NCBI GenBank assembly: GCA_035610365.1
Contig: CM069433.1
Span: forward strand, 176,158,882 to 176,222,881
Origin: Aquatica leii
Taxonomy: Eukaryota > Arthropoda > Insecta > Coleoptera > Lampyridae
Reading direction: 5' to 3'
Length of the DNA: 64,000 nucleotides
Program-made: the position numbers and the translations under genes
Shown: in pieces, positions 1 to 11,039 of the stretch
Layout: each line of letters starts with the position of its first letter
How positions within the stretch are numbered: position 1 is the first letter of the stretch
Notes under the pieces: generated by a model
Database searches by the model: none
Seen by the model: the letters and a program-made list of their open reading frames with translations, nothing else
What the model was told of the DNA's origin: nothing

Positions 1-913
1 AACGTTTATTATCAAACTCTAAAATTGTCAAGTTTGATTACAACAATTAACCAAGTAAAAAAAAGATGTGTTTTTAATAAACTGGTAATAATTGAATACC
101 AAAAAGAAGATTTTATGTTTGTATTTGGGAGCCAACTACCTTTCAATTGGTGATAAATAAAAACATTAAGCATCTTATAAACTAACTATTAACCGATATT
201 AAATTCAAAAGTAATACGTAGCTAAGTTTGTATTTCAAACAGTTTTTGATAATTAAATAAGCCACAATTTAATAAATTTGAATTTAAGACGTAATAACTA
301 GCGCAGTTAATGAATCCAAAGCTGACTCACCAGTATCAAATGTTACGTTATTGCAGATCTATAAATAGCACATTTTGCACTCAAGTGATATGCTTTCTTC
401 CAGAACAAAATAACATCTAAATTTCATAAAATCACGAATCAAAATATCCTAATGGAATTAAAGATGAATATAAATTGGAAAAGTCAAGATACAGACCAAT
501 AAAGATAAAGACCCGAAATATCTATAATTAAAACTGTTTGTATTCCACATGAATTACTTGAATGAATCCTTTGCTAAGTATCGCGTCACATTACGAAATT
601 ACTAAAAATGTTGAATTCGATAGAAAAATCATATTGGAATGAAAGTTGACTTACCAGTAATTAGTTGGAAAGGAAAAAAATTAACTTGTATACGTTTTTA
701 CGGCATTCTTAAAAAAATTCTCTTTTTTCACCACCCAAAACGTACCAAAACTAACGTGGTTGAAAACGAAAGTGTCGAGCAAAAGTCAATTGCCCAAATC
801 AATTACAACTTGACGTTGCCAAACTGAATAAACTTAAATGCAAGATTAGTTGCATAAAATAAACGAATGCAAAATTGAATTTTAAATGTAATAAATTCTA
901 ACGGGACGTTACA
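1..913 (-). repeat. Probable 3' LTR (inner end only) of a minus-strand Ty3/gypsy element
   Basis: On the minus strand a purine tract at 914-925 is followed at 913 by TGTAACG, the way 3' LTRs of insect Ty3/gypsy elements commonly start. The integrase remnant at 1540-2554 lies directly upstream in that orientation. I cannot find the other end of the LTR; it may lie beyond base 1. No coding domain is visible here, and the short open frames look random. The candidate LTR at 58714 starts with the same TGTAACG. Confidence 0.35.
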
Positions 914-925
914 CACCCCCTCCAT
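914..925 (-). promoter_or_regulatory. Polypurine tract of the minus-strand gypsy element
   Basis: On the minus strand the tract reads ATGGAGGGGGTG and abuts the TGTAACG LTR start. In LTR retrotransposons this RNase H-resistant tract primes plus-strand DNA synthesis. Its place between the integrase remnant and the LTR start supports the call. Confidence 0.45.
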
Positions 926-1539
926 AAAATTTGAAAAGCAAAGTGCAGAACAAATGCAAAATAAACAACCACAAAAGCAAAAAACAACAACAAACGCAAA
1001 AAGCACATCTCGCAACATTCCGTTGCACAAAAAGTGAAATCCCAAAAACTTATTCTCTAAACAACATAACTTAACCTAATTAAATCCTAATAATAAATCA
1101 CAATCAATGATAGCGGATTACACTTAAGGAATGCCAACCAACCTACCATTTTCCCAAGGTTAGTCGGCTCTTACGACAAGCAATGGGTCGTCTTAAGAAT
1201 TGCACGTAGGCAATTAAAAACCCAAATTTAAGAAGACGACTTCCAGAGAACAAATTGTCAGAATGGGTAGTAGAGATGTAATCAAGTCCATCAAAATAAA
1301 GCAGTAAAACAACTGCAAATAAAATATAAGTTTTGGTCAGCGCATTAACCAATGAATTTATATAACCATACACTGGTATACACTAAACATTGAGATTTCC
1401 TTAACATAAAATAAAATATAAAACATAAGGCAGCCAATCAATTCGATTATACAGGCCTCCAAGGTTGAACATCAATAAAGTTTAATTAAAATTGTAAATT
1501 CCCAATCCGAAGCTTGAAGTAAAGAAGAACTACTAAAAT
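926..1539 (-). other. 3' non-coding spacer of the gypsy element
   Basis: This stretch lies between the integrase C-terminus and the polypurine tract. I see no envelope gene. A minus-strand frame at 1143-1373 has no domain that I recognise and may be chance. Confidence 0.3.
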
Positions 1540-2554
1540 CTAACAAGGATTCAAATCTTCAACATGAAAAATTCCTAACGGCTTATTATCAGGTGTAGAT
1601 AATCTATAAGTGGTTGGACCCATAATTTCAACAACTTTTGCTTTAATAAATTTTGGAGTTGGTTTAGAACTAAAATGCTTTGATGCATCCGAAAGAAGGA
1701 AATTTTTCTTCCAAACCAAATCTTTAAATTTAAGTATTAAAGGTCTACGCCGTAAGTTATACAAATGACAATTACGCTCGTAAGCTAAATGAAGATTACT
1801 TTTAATTTCTTAAAAAATAGAAGACAATTCATTAATATCTTGAACTAACTGTTCGCGAGTACTCAAAGTCAACTCCTCGTCCCTAAAGTCTTTGTACTTA
1901 CCATAAAAATCTCCAAAAATTGGAACAGTATGACAAATTTAGTGGACTCGCGCACAGCATTGCGTAACGCGTGAATTTTGTGAATTTGAACAACCCAGAC
2001 TTTATGGCTGTCAGAAATATAACTACGAATAGCAGTAACAATCACTGTATTAACGTTCTCTACAGAGTTAACTTGTGGGTGATAACTATCATTAAACCAA
2101 ACAGAAGAAATTTTATACGGCTTCATCAATTTATTAAATATTGCACTTTCAAATTGAGGACCATTATCAGCCATAGAAATCTGAAGAACACCATAAACCA
2201 AAAATACGTAATTTTCCAAATAGTCACAAATACGTTTTACAGAAGCATTGTACATCGGATGAATTATAGTAAATTTAGTGAACCAATCACAAACAACTAA
2301 GAAAACTGTATTGCCTTGTTTCGAACGAAAAAAACGACCTACTAAATTAATTGAGAAACATTGAAAAGGGAATGAAACTCGTTTTTCTTTACCCATAAAT
2401 CCAAAATAATTAAACTGAGAAGATTTATTCTTACAACAAACAGAACAACGACGAATATATTTAACGACATCAGACTTTAACTTTGCCCAATAATATAATT
2501 CTTTAATTTTCAAAAAGGTTTTGGTAACACCTAAATGCGAACACTGAAGTAGAA
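1540..2554 (-). pseudogene. Ty3/gypsy integrase remnant
   Basis: This encodes the C-terminal part of a Ty3/gypsy Pol, which inserts element cDNA into the chromosome. In order it shows the end of the zinc-binding HHCC region (IRRCSVCCKNK), the catalytic core, and the C-terminal strand-rich domain (YNLRRRP, then DLVWKKNFLLSDASKHF). In the core the second acidic residue is kept (MADNGPQFES) and the Glu is probably in NSVENVNT, but the first Asp appears replaced (FSINLVG, where relatives have D before LLGP). The frame breaks between about 1868 and 1765, so the protein is dead. Upstream coding resumes at 3828 beyond an inserted transposon. It is related to, but clearly distinct from, the element at 58714-64000. 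Confidence 0.8.
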
Positions 2555-3827
2555 CCCAGTAAACACAAAATTGATAATGTTTAGTAACAGTTTCAAAACA
2601 AAAAATTTATGATTCACTCTTGTTTCAAACATAAAAGAAACCTAACTGCAATAAAATAGCTATAAGTCCATCGCTGTTTCACTTATTTGAATCAGTATAG
2701 TTTCGGTATTTTAAATTCAAATCTGTTGCAAACTAAATGTTGCATTCGGTTTACGTTTTAAAAGCTTTGTTCTTGAACTGATACTAAATGATCGATACAT
2801 GTATGATTTTTTTGTTTCAATAATCAACTAAAACAATTCTTTCAATAATATAATAATACATTTTCGAATGCACGTTTCAAATTTTATTGCACAATAAATA
2901 TTTTTAAATACATTATCACATTGAGTTTTTTACATATTGCAAATTTCTTTGATGTGGTCTTTTCACGGAAGCCTCGAAAACTGCATCAGTTACTGTTGGG
3001 TAGCAACTTTTAACCGCATCTGTAACATAGAAATAAATATTTCATTTATATACATACATAATCATAGAGTTACACAAAGTTAATTACATTTTTTAAATAA
3101 AAAACACAAACTTAATATAAATATCACTTTAGCAATTATAAGAAAGTTATAAAAACACTGTGAATACCTTTAGCTGTACATAATCGTATAGAAAACTTGA
3201 AGAATTGAACTGTAATTATAAATGTATCATCAGATTTACGCAATAATCTACCTTAACGCAACCATGTGTGTTAATTTACATTTTTTTAATACAAATTAAA
3301 ACATGATACATAAAGAACAGAAATGATAATAATATTGATTACATTTATGGATTATAATAAAATGTTTCGACTTACCGTTTATTGTTCGTAATTGTACACA
3401 CAGCATCACTTATCAAACTGCAACCGAACAAGTGAAAAGATATCAATTTGCAGAGCAAGCGTTGACGACAGTAATCAAAAGTATAGCAACGACTAATGCT
3501 GACTAATTACAAAGTATTCGTTTTTCCTAGAACGATTCTACTGTTTTGAAAATAATTCAATCTTATTTAATCGATCTTCAAGCAATTCTAGTTATTCAAA
3601 AAATATTCGGATTTAACAAATCAGTTTTTAACCGGTTGCTGATTATGGGAAAAAAATTGCAAGTACTGAAACGGTTCAAAACTGATTGTGAAAAATCGGA
3701 ACTCTTTCAATTTATTCACTGTCAGTTACATGTAAATGATATAAAAATGGAACTAACACGAAACAACGTATTGAAACAATTGTTTTAATTTTGTGACTGT
3801 AACAGTTTCAATCCGTGTTTACTGGGA
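2555..3827. mobile_element. 1.27-kb inverted-repeat DNA transposon, family unknown
   Basis: The ends form a perfect 12-bp inverted repeat, CCCAGTAAACAC at 2555 and its complement ending at 3827. A shared subterminal GTAACAGTTTCAA lies about 30 bp inside each end, in the same orientation at both. The insertion cuts the gypsy pol remnant between its RNase H tail (3828-4136) and integrase (1540-2554), which fixes the boundaries well. The interior is AT-rich and has no recognisable transposase; an 80-codon frame at 3546-3788 has no known domain. It is therefore probably non-autonomous. Target duplication is unclear: at most a dinucleotide AA. Confidence 0.65.
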
Positions 3828-4136
3828 ATTGACTTCCGTAAACTTTTAGGAACCAGTAAATTCCAGTCAACTAAATTTAAGTTAATTTCTAAATTACTTG
3901 AAACGGATTTGTAAAGTTTCCCATCATCTATTCTCTAATCAGAATATGAATCTGGTTTATTAGTAATATTATTAATCATTTTTAAGTATAAAGAATCAAG
4001 ATCAGTAGTAGAAAATTGCAATGAACTAATTTCCAAAGGTGCGGGAAAAAATGCATCAGGAACTACATTAAGTTTTTTCTTGCAGTAAATAGCTTCAAAA
4101 TTAAACTGCTGGAGTTTTAGGCTCTATCGAGCTAAA
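3828..4136 (-). pseudogene. Ty3/gypsy RNase H tail and spacer remnant
   Basis: The minus strand encodes the end of a gypsy RNase H domain and the spacer before integrase, with LKLQQFNFEAIY then a VVPDAF motif matching the usual 'VVPDALSR' region. An in-frame stop sits just before LKLQQ and another around 3945. It belongs to the same element as 1540-2554, separated from it by the transposon at 2555-3827. No RT domain is found upstream, so the element is truncated near 4136. Confidence 0.65.
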
Positions 4137-5750
4137 ACGAAACAATATTTTTTTTCTTTATAGTATGGAATCCATTATCAGACAAAAATGAAATTCACAA
4201 TGATAAAAAAAAATATCAGACTAGTTTAACTGTAGACAAAAGTGACGATATTTCTTAACCATCAGATATAAATCTTTGTCAACAAAGAAAAATTGGTATT
4301 AATAACTACTGCTCTGTTATTATTTAGAGTAATGTAACATACAACGTTTATCAAAAAATTAAAAACCTCCGAGTTTACATGCATTTCTAAACACCAAAAA
4401 GTACAACTGAAAAACCAGCAACTGTTTTAGCCACTATTATTCATGCTGATGTTACTTTTTGGTAATTTATTTTGTATTTTTAAAAGGCATTCGAGATACT
4501 CTCCGAGGCATTCAGTATGAAATTAGAAAAATTCATCAAGAGACGGATAGTTTTAAGATGTGCTTAAAAACTTGAACTTCTAGTAACCCAATGGCAGAAG
4601 GAAGAACCGCTTCAAATTTTGCGTTTCATTTGTTTGCTGCTTTTGAAGATGATTAAAAAATAATTATTTATTATTATAATCGAGTTGGAACCCAAGAAAG
4701 TTTCGAACAATTGGCAATGGATTGGTTCCACTTGATCATTAACAAATTATAATTTTGAAGGTAAAAATTCTAACTTTTTTGGGAGGGGAAACTGTTAACA
4801 AGTCCGTGGCTCTAATCCTAAAGAAAACAGTGAACATGAAAACAAGTTTGACATATTCATCTCTAGGAAGAAAGGGAAAACATTTTTTTTAGAGTGAAGG
4901 CTGTACAAAGCTGCTGTAGGCATATAATTCAGTACTTTGGACTTTTCTTGTTCCTAATCTATTTTGTACAAAACTGAACAATAGTAAATGTTTTATACTA
5001 GCTGACACGGCTACAGCAGCTGTTAATCAGTAATAACGCATACCTTTGAACTTACACAACTTGCGTTTTTTTAAAAGTAACTTTTGTTAACAAATTTTAA
5101 TAAGTACTACTAAATTTCTACACAAATATTAATAAATGTTTTAGTTAAAATTTGTTACGGTAACGAATAAGATCGTAATATTATAATTGTAACAAAATAG
5201 AGCGTTAAGCGCAACTTAAATAATAATTAATTTTAAAAAAGTATCGAATTTATAATTAAGATTTTTTTATTAATTAAGGACTGAGATTGTATGAATACAT
5301 TTGAGAACAATAAGAATACCGCATATTTCATATTTCAAAGCATAAATAACGTATTCTAAAATATTATTTGTTCTTTTTGTAGAAGTAATGAATATTATGC
5401 GGGTTCTTTTAATGAGAAGAATAGACGAGCACAAGAGTTCAAAGGTTAAAACTTATTCATTACTTAAATAATAATAATTCCTAAAAATGTAGTTTTTTAA
5501 TTATTTTTGATGATTTTTGGCTAAAGCTAATGATAATAAATTAAACCTTTTAAATAATGTATTGGCAATTATGTTTTTTTATATTAAAATTTAAATAAAA
5601 CAAAAAGCGCTTGATTTTTGTTTACTTTATTGTTAATTTTTTTTAATTTTATTGATTAATAATTAATATGTTTGAAAAAAAATTGTTTTGTTTTTATACC
5701 ACCATTAAAATTTTTAAAAATAATATTTAAAATTGTTCGAATGCTAATTT
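4137..5750. other. AT-rich stretch, no gene recognised
   Basis: Both strands are full of stops. Around 4480-4990 the plus strand has slightly higher GC and short open segments that could be an old transposon relic, but I recognise no motif. Confidence 0.3.
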
Positions 5751-6974
5751 TGTTACGTGCATAAATTTAAATAATGCACTACCCTGTATATTGGTTTAAT
5801 TAAAAATCACTTTTCTATTTCTCGACGCCATCTATCGGGCTCGTTGGTCTCTTCGTATTGAGTAGACGATATCCGGTGAGATACGGGCATTTTGACTTTA
5901 ACATCGTTCATGTTATAACCTATGTCTGCGTGAATTAAAAATCGTTTTCTAAAAACATCCACGTGTTTGGACACGATGGGTAATAAAAGTCTTCTTATTT
6001 AACTAATTTAATCCAAGCAGGGTAAGTGGCTTTTGTTCTTTCTTTGATTAAAGGTAATTTTAATGTCTTTTCATTAGCGCCATGTGCTACCTCCTAAGTA
6101 TGGGTGTTCTTGTCTTAATTTAAAATCTACAAGGGAAAATTATAATCGAAGCTGTAGACCTAAGAACGCTGCGATGCAAGGGCAGAATTTCGATGCGGAG
6201 GCAATTAATACCAGTAATTAATATCACCTTGTTCGGAAGATCCTAAGTACCGGATACGATTGAATTCTCTTCGGAGGCAATAAATTAATACCATCGTAGA
6301 CGAAAATACCTTGTAACAGTATACGATAAGTGTCGGTTCGATTACTTTCCTTTAAATGTTTCTTTTACTTGTAGTTTGTGAGTCGCCAGGCAGACACGAT
6401 TATTTTCAGGATGTTTAATTACAGGAAGCCAGTAGGAAAACGCTTTCTGAAAGTAACCCTGAATTTGGTAAGTCAATTTTTGCTTAATTATTCGTTGTCG
6501 CTACGGTGATACTCACGACTTACTATATTTACTGATCGTACGTTCAAATTGATTTGTTGCTTATTATTGTTACTCAATTAGTTAGTGTAGTGTAAGTTGC
6601 CGATCCTGCTGATATTCTATTTTCTATATTCTCTCGAGTACCTGCTTATATTTGTACTAGGACTAAGATTATTCATTGTCATGCTATTCAATTGTTATTG
6701 ATTCAAATTTTAATCTATTTATTTAAAGTGCAATTGTTGTTAACGATTTAGTTTCTTTTTTTTTCGTTTCTTCCAGCCTTAAGAACCTTAACAATTTTTG
6801 TACAAGCTTCGAGCCTCCTGTGCTGATCTAGCAGGAGCTATTTCTGCAAAGAACAAAAGATCTGGCGCCTTTTAAAATAAAGTCTCTTGAACCTCCCCTC
6901 TCTCCGACAGGTATGGTTTCAATCCTACAGTGAGTTGGCCGTGCAGGTTCGTAAATTACTAGAAGCTTGTAGCA
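5751..6974 (+). repeat. Solo LTR, family S (1.22 kb)
   Basis: The unit starts TGTTACG and ends GTAGCA (GTAACA in sister copies), giving the TG...CA inverted ends of an LTR. It is flanked by a perfect 4-bp duplication, ATTT at 5747-5750 and 6975-6978. An AATAAA near 6880 could be its polyadenylation signal. Three further copies lie at 27180-29795, 27576-28959 and 31595-32947, each with its own 4-bp duplication. There is no internal coding region and no second LTR nearby, so it is best read as a solo LTR left by LTR-LTR recombination. A non-coding stand-alone element is the alternative. Confidence 0.7.
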
Positions 6975-7204
6975 ATTTTATAACAATGAAGTCGTCTTAA
7001 AGTGAAAAAAGTTAAGACTTATTACTCACAAAAACTTATAACATTTTTTATCTAATAGTAGAGTGCAAGGTTTCACGGCCGTTGTTTAATGTAGCACTAT
7101 TTTTTATCTAAATTAGTGTTAACGTAATTACATAAAATTGAAAGTTAAATTATTAAAAGTAGTAAAAACGCTATAGAAAGCATTTTAGTATTGTTTTAAA
7201 GTAT

Positions 7205-7228
7205 ATAAAGGAAATAACAGGTAACCAG
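7205..7228 (-). repeat. Scrap of PLE-B 3' coding end
   Basis: GGAAATAACAGGTAACCAGG matches the minus-strand PLE-B copy at 30553-30575 and is the inverse of 7806-7830. It suggests that the PLE relic at 7538-7935 also once had an inverted partner. Confidence 0.4.
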
Positions 7229-7537
7229 GTAACAAGGTAAGGTACCATTTATTTCTTTTTCAATACTACATTTTATGTTTGGATGCTGATTGTATTCACC
7301 ATTAAACAAAAAAAAATGATGTAGTCAAACAATGTTTAAAAGCTTGATGGTATCATTATCAAACTGTCATTGGAAAAGACAACGAGGAAACATCACAACT
7401 AACCAGTAAATCTTATTAAGATAATTTCTGTTTACTAATAACTTCAATAACATGTTATGTGTTTTTTATAAATGAACTACTCATGCCAATATAAGGTTTC
7501 AGTATAGCATTTGAATGATTAGATAGTTTATAAGTTG

Positions 7538-7935
7538 TCGATCCAATACAGCTATCAATTGGCCGAAGAAACTGGAAGAACTATAGATACGAGATTAAAA
7601 AAACATACAAGACATCTTAGTGTACTCCAGCCTACTAAGTCTACCATTGCCGAACATGCAATCGACACTCTTCATGATATAAACTTTGAGAAAACTAAAA
7701 CAATTTCTAAAACAAAAAACTAGAAATCAAAAAACATTAGAGAAGCTATTGAAATTATTAAATATCCTAACAATTTCAATAGAGACAGTAATTAGGTTCT
7801 ATCTGACACCTGGTTACCTGTTATTTCTTACTCCTAATTTGTCCACCAATTACACTTAAGCTGCGTCGAGAGTTTTCTACATTGATTTGCCTTTAGACTT
7901 TTGAGGAAATGCTGTAGCTAAATAAAGTTGCGTCA
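7538..7935 (+). pseudogene. Penelope-like element relic, GIY-YIG endonuclease end (PLE-B related)
   Basis: The translation carries EETGRTIDTRLKKHTRHL, close to the GIY-YIG endonuclease of PLE-B at 30525-30902 and 33446-33796 (GETGRTIKTRLKEHKKHL). The similarity continues past a stop at 7721 through IREAIEIIK-like sequence and into the 3' non-coding end near 7935. Reverse transcriptase sequence is missing and the frame is broken. No hammerhead motif remains at its 3' end. It is an old, truncated copy. Confidence 0.7.
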
Positions 7936-8280
7936 ATTATCTAGTTATCAATAAATGTCAAAAGATAATTAGTGTCTTTTCAATTGCCACGCACTTCAAA
8001 AAACTAATCGATGATAATACATACTGACGTTTTCAAGTTAATTTGAGCATGTTATTCCAACTCGAGTAATTTTGTTATTTGACTGATAGACTTTAAGCCT
8101 CTTATGACATTTTAAGCTTTGCTGTTTGTTTTGAAACTATTCTTTTTTAACAAAAGTCATGTTTGATCAAAATTTTTCAAAATCTGCTGATTAAGATAAG
8201 GTATTACTTAATTATTTTATGTTGCATCACACGTATACGTGTTATAAAGTTCACATACAAATATTTCAAACTAAAAACAG

Positions 8281-8404
8281 GAACCACGAAAGGAATTTAT
8301 CAGTGGAGGAGGCAGTAAAGGCTAGAACATTGCTGGATGAGGGATACTTGATGCATTATATTACTAACGTGTTAAAAAGATGTTATTTTAGCATAAATCG
8401 CATT
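8281..8404 (+). pseudogene. Tc1/mariner transposase, N-terminal fragment
   Basis: The plus strand encodes a Tc1-type helix-turn-helix start: LSVEEAVKARTLLDEGYLM, then a second helix pair ending in INRI. This domain binds the transposon's inverted repeats. The frame stops being transposase at 8404, where the PLE-A pair begins; it resumes at 10213 with the same GCATAAATCGCATT sequence. I could not identify the left inverted repeat. Confidence 0.6.
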
Positions 8405-8486
8405 TGTTTGAATGTATTAAACAATGTTGCTTGATGCGAAGTAATAACATTCTGCTGAACTTTCATTGTTTATTATTTTGAAATGA

Positions 8487-8540
8487 ATATACACAACGTT
8501 TCGATTGCTGTGGTATCTGCAATCGTCATCAGGTGAATAC
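8487..8540 (-). ncRNA. Hammerhead-like ribozyme, PLE-A left copy
   Basis: This is the mirror copy of the motif at 10110-10163 and is identical to it by eye: CUGAUGA box, one extra C, a 6-bp helix II, GAA, self-complementary ACGU, then U, with helix I formed by GUAUUCAC and GUGUAUAU. See the right copy for details. Confidence 0.6.
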
Positions 8541-8645
8541 TAACAAACTTAGAAACTACTGGAGCTTATATACTAAAGACATGTTCGATGAAGCGTTCAA
8601 GCGTACAAAATCAACTTAACGTAACAGATTAATTAACAAAATTAC

Positions 8646-9320
8646 TTAGTGAAGTTTAAGTTGTTTTAGAGGTTCGATAAGTGGTTTCCATATGTTGTTT
8701 ATCTCGACACTTGGTTGGCTGAAAATTTCTTTGTTGTTGTTGATGAATGCCGCTTCTTTAAATTTCCGTTTGTACCAATGTTCCTCTCTGTGTATGATTT
8801 TTGCTTCCGACCATTTCATTCGATGTTGGTTATCCCACGAATGTTGCGCGATGCCGGACTTAGAAGTCTCTCCTCTCTGTGTGTGCGTCTGATGTTCTTT
8901 CAGTCTGATGTCAAGTGGTCTTTTGGTTTCCCCCACGTATGACTTGCCACATTCACATGGAACTTGGTAAATACAGTTTTGGGAATCTCGACTTGTTTGT
9001 GGCTTTGTGTTGGAAATTATACTCCTAATGGTGGTCGATGATTTGAACACTGTATTTAAGTTGTAGCTTTTCCCTATACGTTTTATTGATTCTGATAAAC
9101 CTTTGACATATGGGATGCTCAGCAGTGAATTGGGCAGTTCTTCTGTTTTAGGTTGTCTCATGGTGTTCAATTGCTTTTTCTGTAAAAGCTCTCCTACAAT
9201 CTTTTCTGGATAACCATTCTGCCTTAGATCGTTTCTAATGTTTTTGATTTCTTCTCGTAGCCCTTTCTCTGTGTTGCACAACCTGTATGCTCTGTCGATT
9301 AGAGATTTTACATTCCACAT
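8646..9320 (-). CDS. PLE-A GIY-YIG endonuclease region, left copy
   Basis: This 224-codon frame is the C-terminal part of a Penelope-like polyprotein. The first hundred residues are the linker after the RT (NSLLSIPYVKGLSESIKRI). The GIY-YIG nuclease follows: NCIYQVPCECG, SYVGETKRPLDIRLKEH, and SGIAQHSWDNQH; the nuclease is thought to nick target DNA for insertion. The PLE-type cysteines (CEC) before the YVG motif are present. The RT domain is lost by 5' truncation, so this copy cannot move alone. The start is not a true start; coding simply enters from the inverted junction at 9311-9320. Confidence 0.75.
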   Translation of the reverse strand: MWNVKSLIDRAYRLCNTEKGLREEIKNIRNDLRQNGYPEKIVGELLQKKQLNTMRQPKTEELPNSLLSIPYVKGLSESIKRIGKSYNLNTVFKSSTTIRSIISNTKPQTSRDSQNCIYQVPCECGKSYVGETKRPLDIRLKEHQTHTQRGETSKSGIAQHSWDNQHRMKWSEAKIIHREEHWYKRKFKEAAFINNNKEIFSQPSVEINNIWKPLIEPLKQLKLH

Positions 9321-9337
9321 CTACGAAGAATGGAGTA

Positions 9338-10002
9338 GTAAAATCTCTAATCGACAGAGCATACAGGTTGTGCAACACAGAGAAAGGGCTACGAGAAGAA
9401 ATCAAAAACATTAGGAACGCATCTAAGGCAGAATGGTTATCCAGAAAAGATTGTAGGAGAGCTTTTACGGAAAAAGCAATTGAACACCATGGGACAACCT
9501 AAAACAGAAGAACTGCCCAATTCACTGCTGAGCATCCCATATGTCAAAGGTTTATCAGAATCAATAAAACGTATAGGGAAAAGCTACAACTTAAATACAG
9601 TGTTCAAATCATCGACCACCATTAGGAGTATAATTTCCAACACAAAGCCACAAACAAGTCGAGATTCCCAAAACTGTATTTACCAAGTTCCATGTGAATG
9701 TGGCAAATCATACGTGGGGGAAACCAAAAGACCACTTGATATCAGACTGAAAGAACATCAGACGCACACACAGAGAGGAGAGACTTCTAAGTCCGGCATC
9801 GCGCAACATTCGTAGGATAACCAACATCGAATGAAATGGTCGGAAGCAAAAATCATACACAGAGAGGAACATTGGTACAAACGGAAATTTAAAGAAGTGG
9901 CATTCGTCAACAACAACAAAGAAATTTTCAGCCAACCAAGTGTCGAGATAAGCAACATATGGAAACCTCTAATCGAACCTCTAAAACGACTTAAACTTCA
10001 CT
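9338..10002 (+). pseudogene. PLE-A GIY-YIG endonuclease region, right copy
   Basis: This is the inverted partner of 8646-9320. It encodes the same linker and nuclease but is broken twice: one extra base near 9419 shifts the frame after KNIRN, and a Trp codon is TAG at about 9813 (QHS then stop, where the left copy has QHSW). The nuclease motifs SYVGETKRP and LKEHQTH are intact. The left copy retains the open frame, so these changes arose after, or in only one of, the two copies. Confidence 0.75.
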
Positions 10003-10109
10003 AAGTAGTTTTGTTAATTATTCTGTTACGCTAAATTGATTTTGTACGCTTGAACGCTTCATCGAACATGTCTTTAGTATATAAGCTCCAGTAGTTTCTA
10101 AGTTTGTTA

Positions 10110-10163
10110 GTATTCACCTGATGACGATTGCAGATACCACAGCAATCGAAACGTTGTGTATAT
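10110..10163 (+). ncRNA. Hammerhead-like ribozyme, PLE-A right copy
   Basis: Read as RNA: helix I strand GUAUUCAC (10110-10117), box CUGAUGA (10118-10124), one extra C, helix II GAUUGC/GCAAUC around a 10-nt loop, GAA (10148-10150), self-complementary ACGU (10151-10154), presumed cleavage base U (10155), then GUGUAUAU (10156-10163). The two helix I strands pair at 7 of 8 positions. Hammerhead motifs with very short helix III in PLE terminal repeats are published knowledge; a self-complementary helix III implies action as a dimer. The extra base after the box departs from the textbook fold. Confidence 0.65.
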
Positions 10164-10212
10164 TCATTTCAAAATAATAAACAATGAAAGTTCAGCAGAA
10201 TGTTATTACTTC

Positions 10213-11025
10213 GCATAAATCGCATTGTTAGACGATTTCACGAAGCAGGATCTCACACTCGAAGGCAAGGCTAAAAGCGAAAATGTTGTATCAATCAAAG
10301 GGATAGCCATTATCTAAAACAATCCGCTCTTAGAAACCGTAAAACCATCACTATTATCTTAAAAATGAGTTATCAGCAATTCGTTATGGTATAGTATTGT
10401 CTCAAACAATTGAAAGACGTTTAAATAAAATCGGATTAAGCAGCAAAAAATCGGCACAAAAACCATTGTTTACCAGAGAGCACCAAGTTCAAAGATTGCG
10501 TTTTACTAGAAATCATCAACATTGATCTGTCAATGATTGGAAGATGGTTTTATTGTCTGACAAAACCAGAGTTAGATTAAAATCTTCCGATAAACGTAAG
10601 CGTGTCTGGCGAAGGCAAGGAGAGAGATTTTTAAGTTGGAACTTTTCTAAAGGCGTTCTTTTTAGTAGCGTCTGTATAATGTATTGGAGCGGAGATTTTT
10701 TTTGGTGTCCGTACAGAGTTGGTCCATATACGTGCAAGGTTTATGAATATTGATTATGATTTAGAAAACATTGTACTTGAACATATACAGCTATTTGCTC
10801 TTTTTGTGAATCCTAGTTTTCTGTTCATGCAATATAATGCGCGGCATTTATAGGATTATTTTAGCAAAAGAGTTCAAAATAGTTTTTCTTGCACCTACCA
10901 ACCATAATCAACTGGTAAATAGAGTAATTAAAAAATGGAAGAATATTTCGCACTAGACAATAGAAAATTTTATCGTTAGCATGCCAAGACGAGTAAATGC
11001 ATTAATTAAGAGTAGGGGAGAACCC
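10213..11025 (+). pseudogene. Tc1/mariner transposase, catalytic part
   Basis: This continues the fragment at 8281-8404 across the PLE-A insertion. Visible pieces are the second DNA-binding helix (RRFHEAGSHTRRQG), the first catalytic Asp region (VLLSDKTRVRL), WRRQGERF, and the typical C-terminus MPRRVNALIKSRG near 10980-11020. Several frameshifts and stops occur. The second catalytic Asp is gone (MQYNARH where relatives read QDNARPH), and the third acidic site region is unrecognisable. The transposon is long dead. I did not find a matching right inverted repeat. Confidence 0.7.
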
Positions 11026-11039
11026 CACAAGGTACTAAT

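Larger units (their letters stand above)
8435..10215. mobile_element. PLE-A: inverted pair of 5'-truncated Penelope-like elements
   Basis: Two copies of about 877 bp lie head to head (8435-9311 minus, 9338-10215 plus), separated by 26 bp. Each has the end of the RT region, a GIY-YIG endonuclease, and a 3' end with a hammerhead-like motif; the 3' ends point outward. They are inserted in a Tc1 transposase gene. GCATAAATCGCATT occurs at 8391-8404 and 10213-10226 and is probably the target duplication, though 30 bp of extra sequence lies between it and the left arm. Tandem and inverted arrangements are known for Penelope; the arms here differ by only a few changes by eye. Confidence 0.75.

Noticed and set aside
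639..1045. Short open frames on both strands.
   Set aside because: They lie in AT-rich sequence, probably LTR, and have no recognisable domain.
1971..2300. 109-codon plus-strand frame.
   Set aside because: It is the antisense shadow of the integrase remnant.
8692..8942. Plus-strand frames opposite the PLE-A left copy, and their mirror at 9708-9958.
   Set aside because: They are antisense shadows of the GIY-YIG coding and appear twice only because the region is an inverted repeat.
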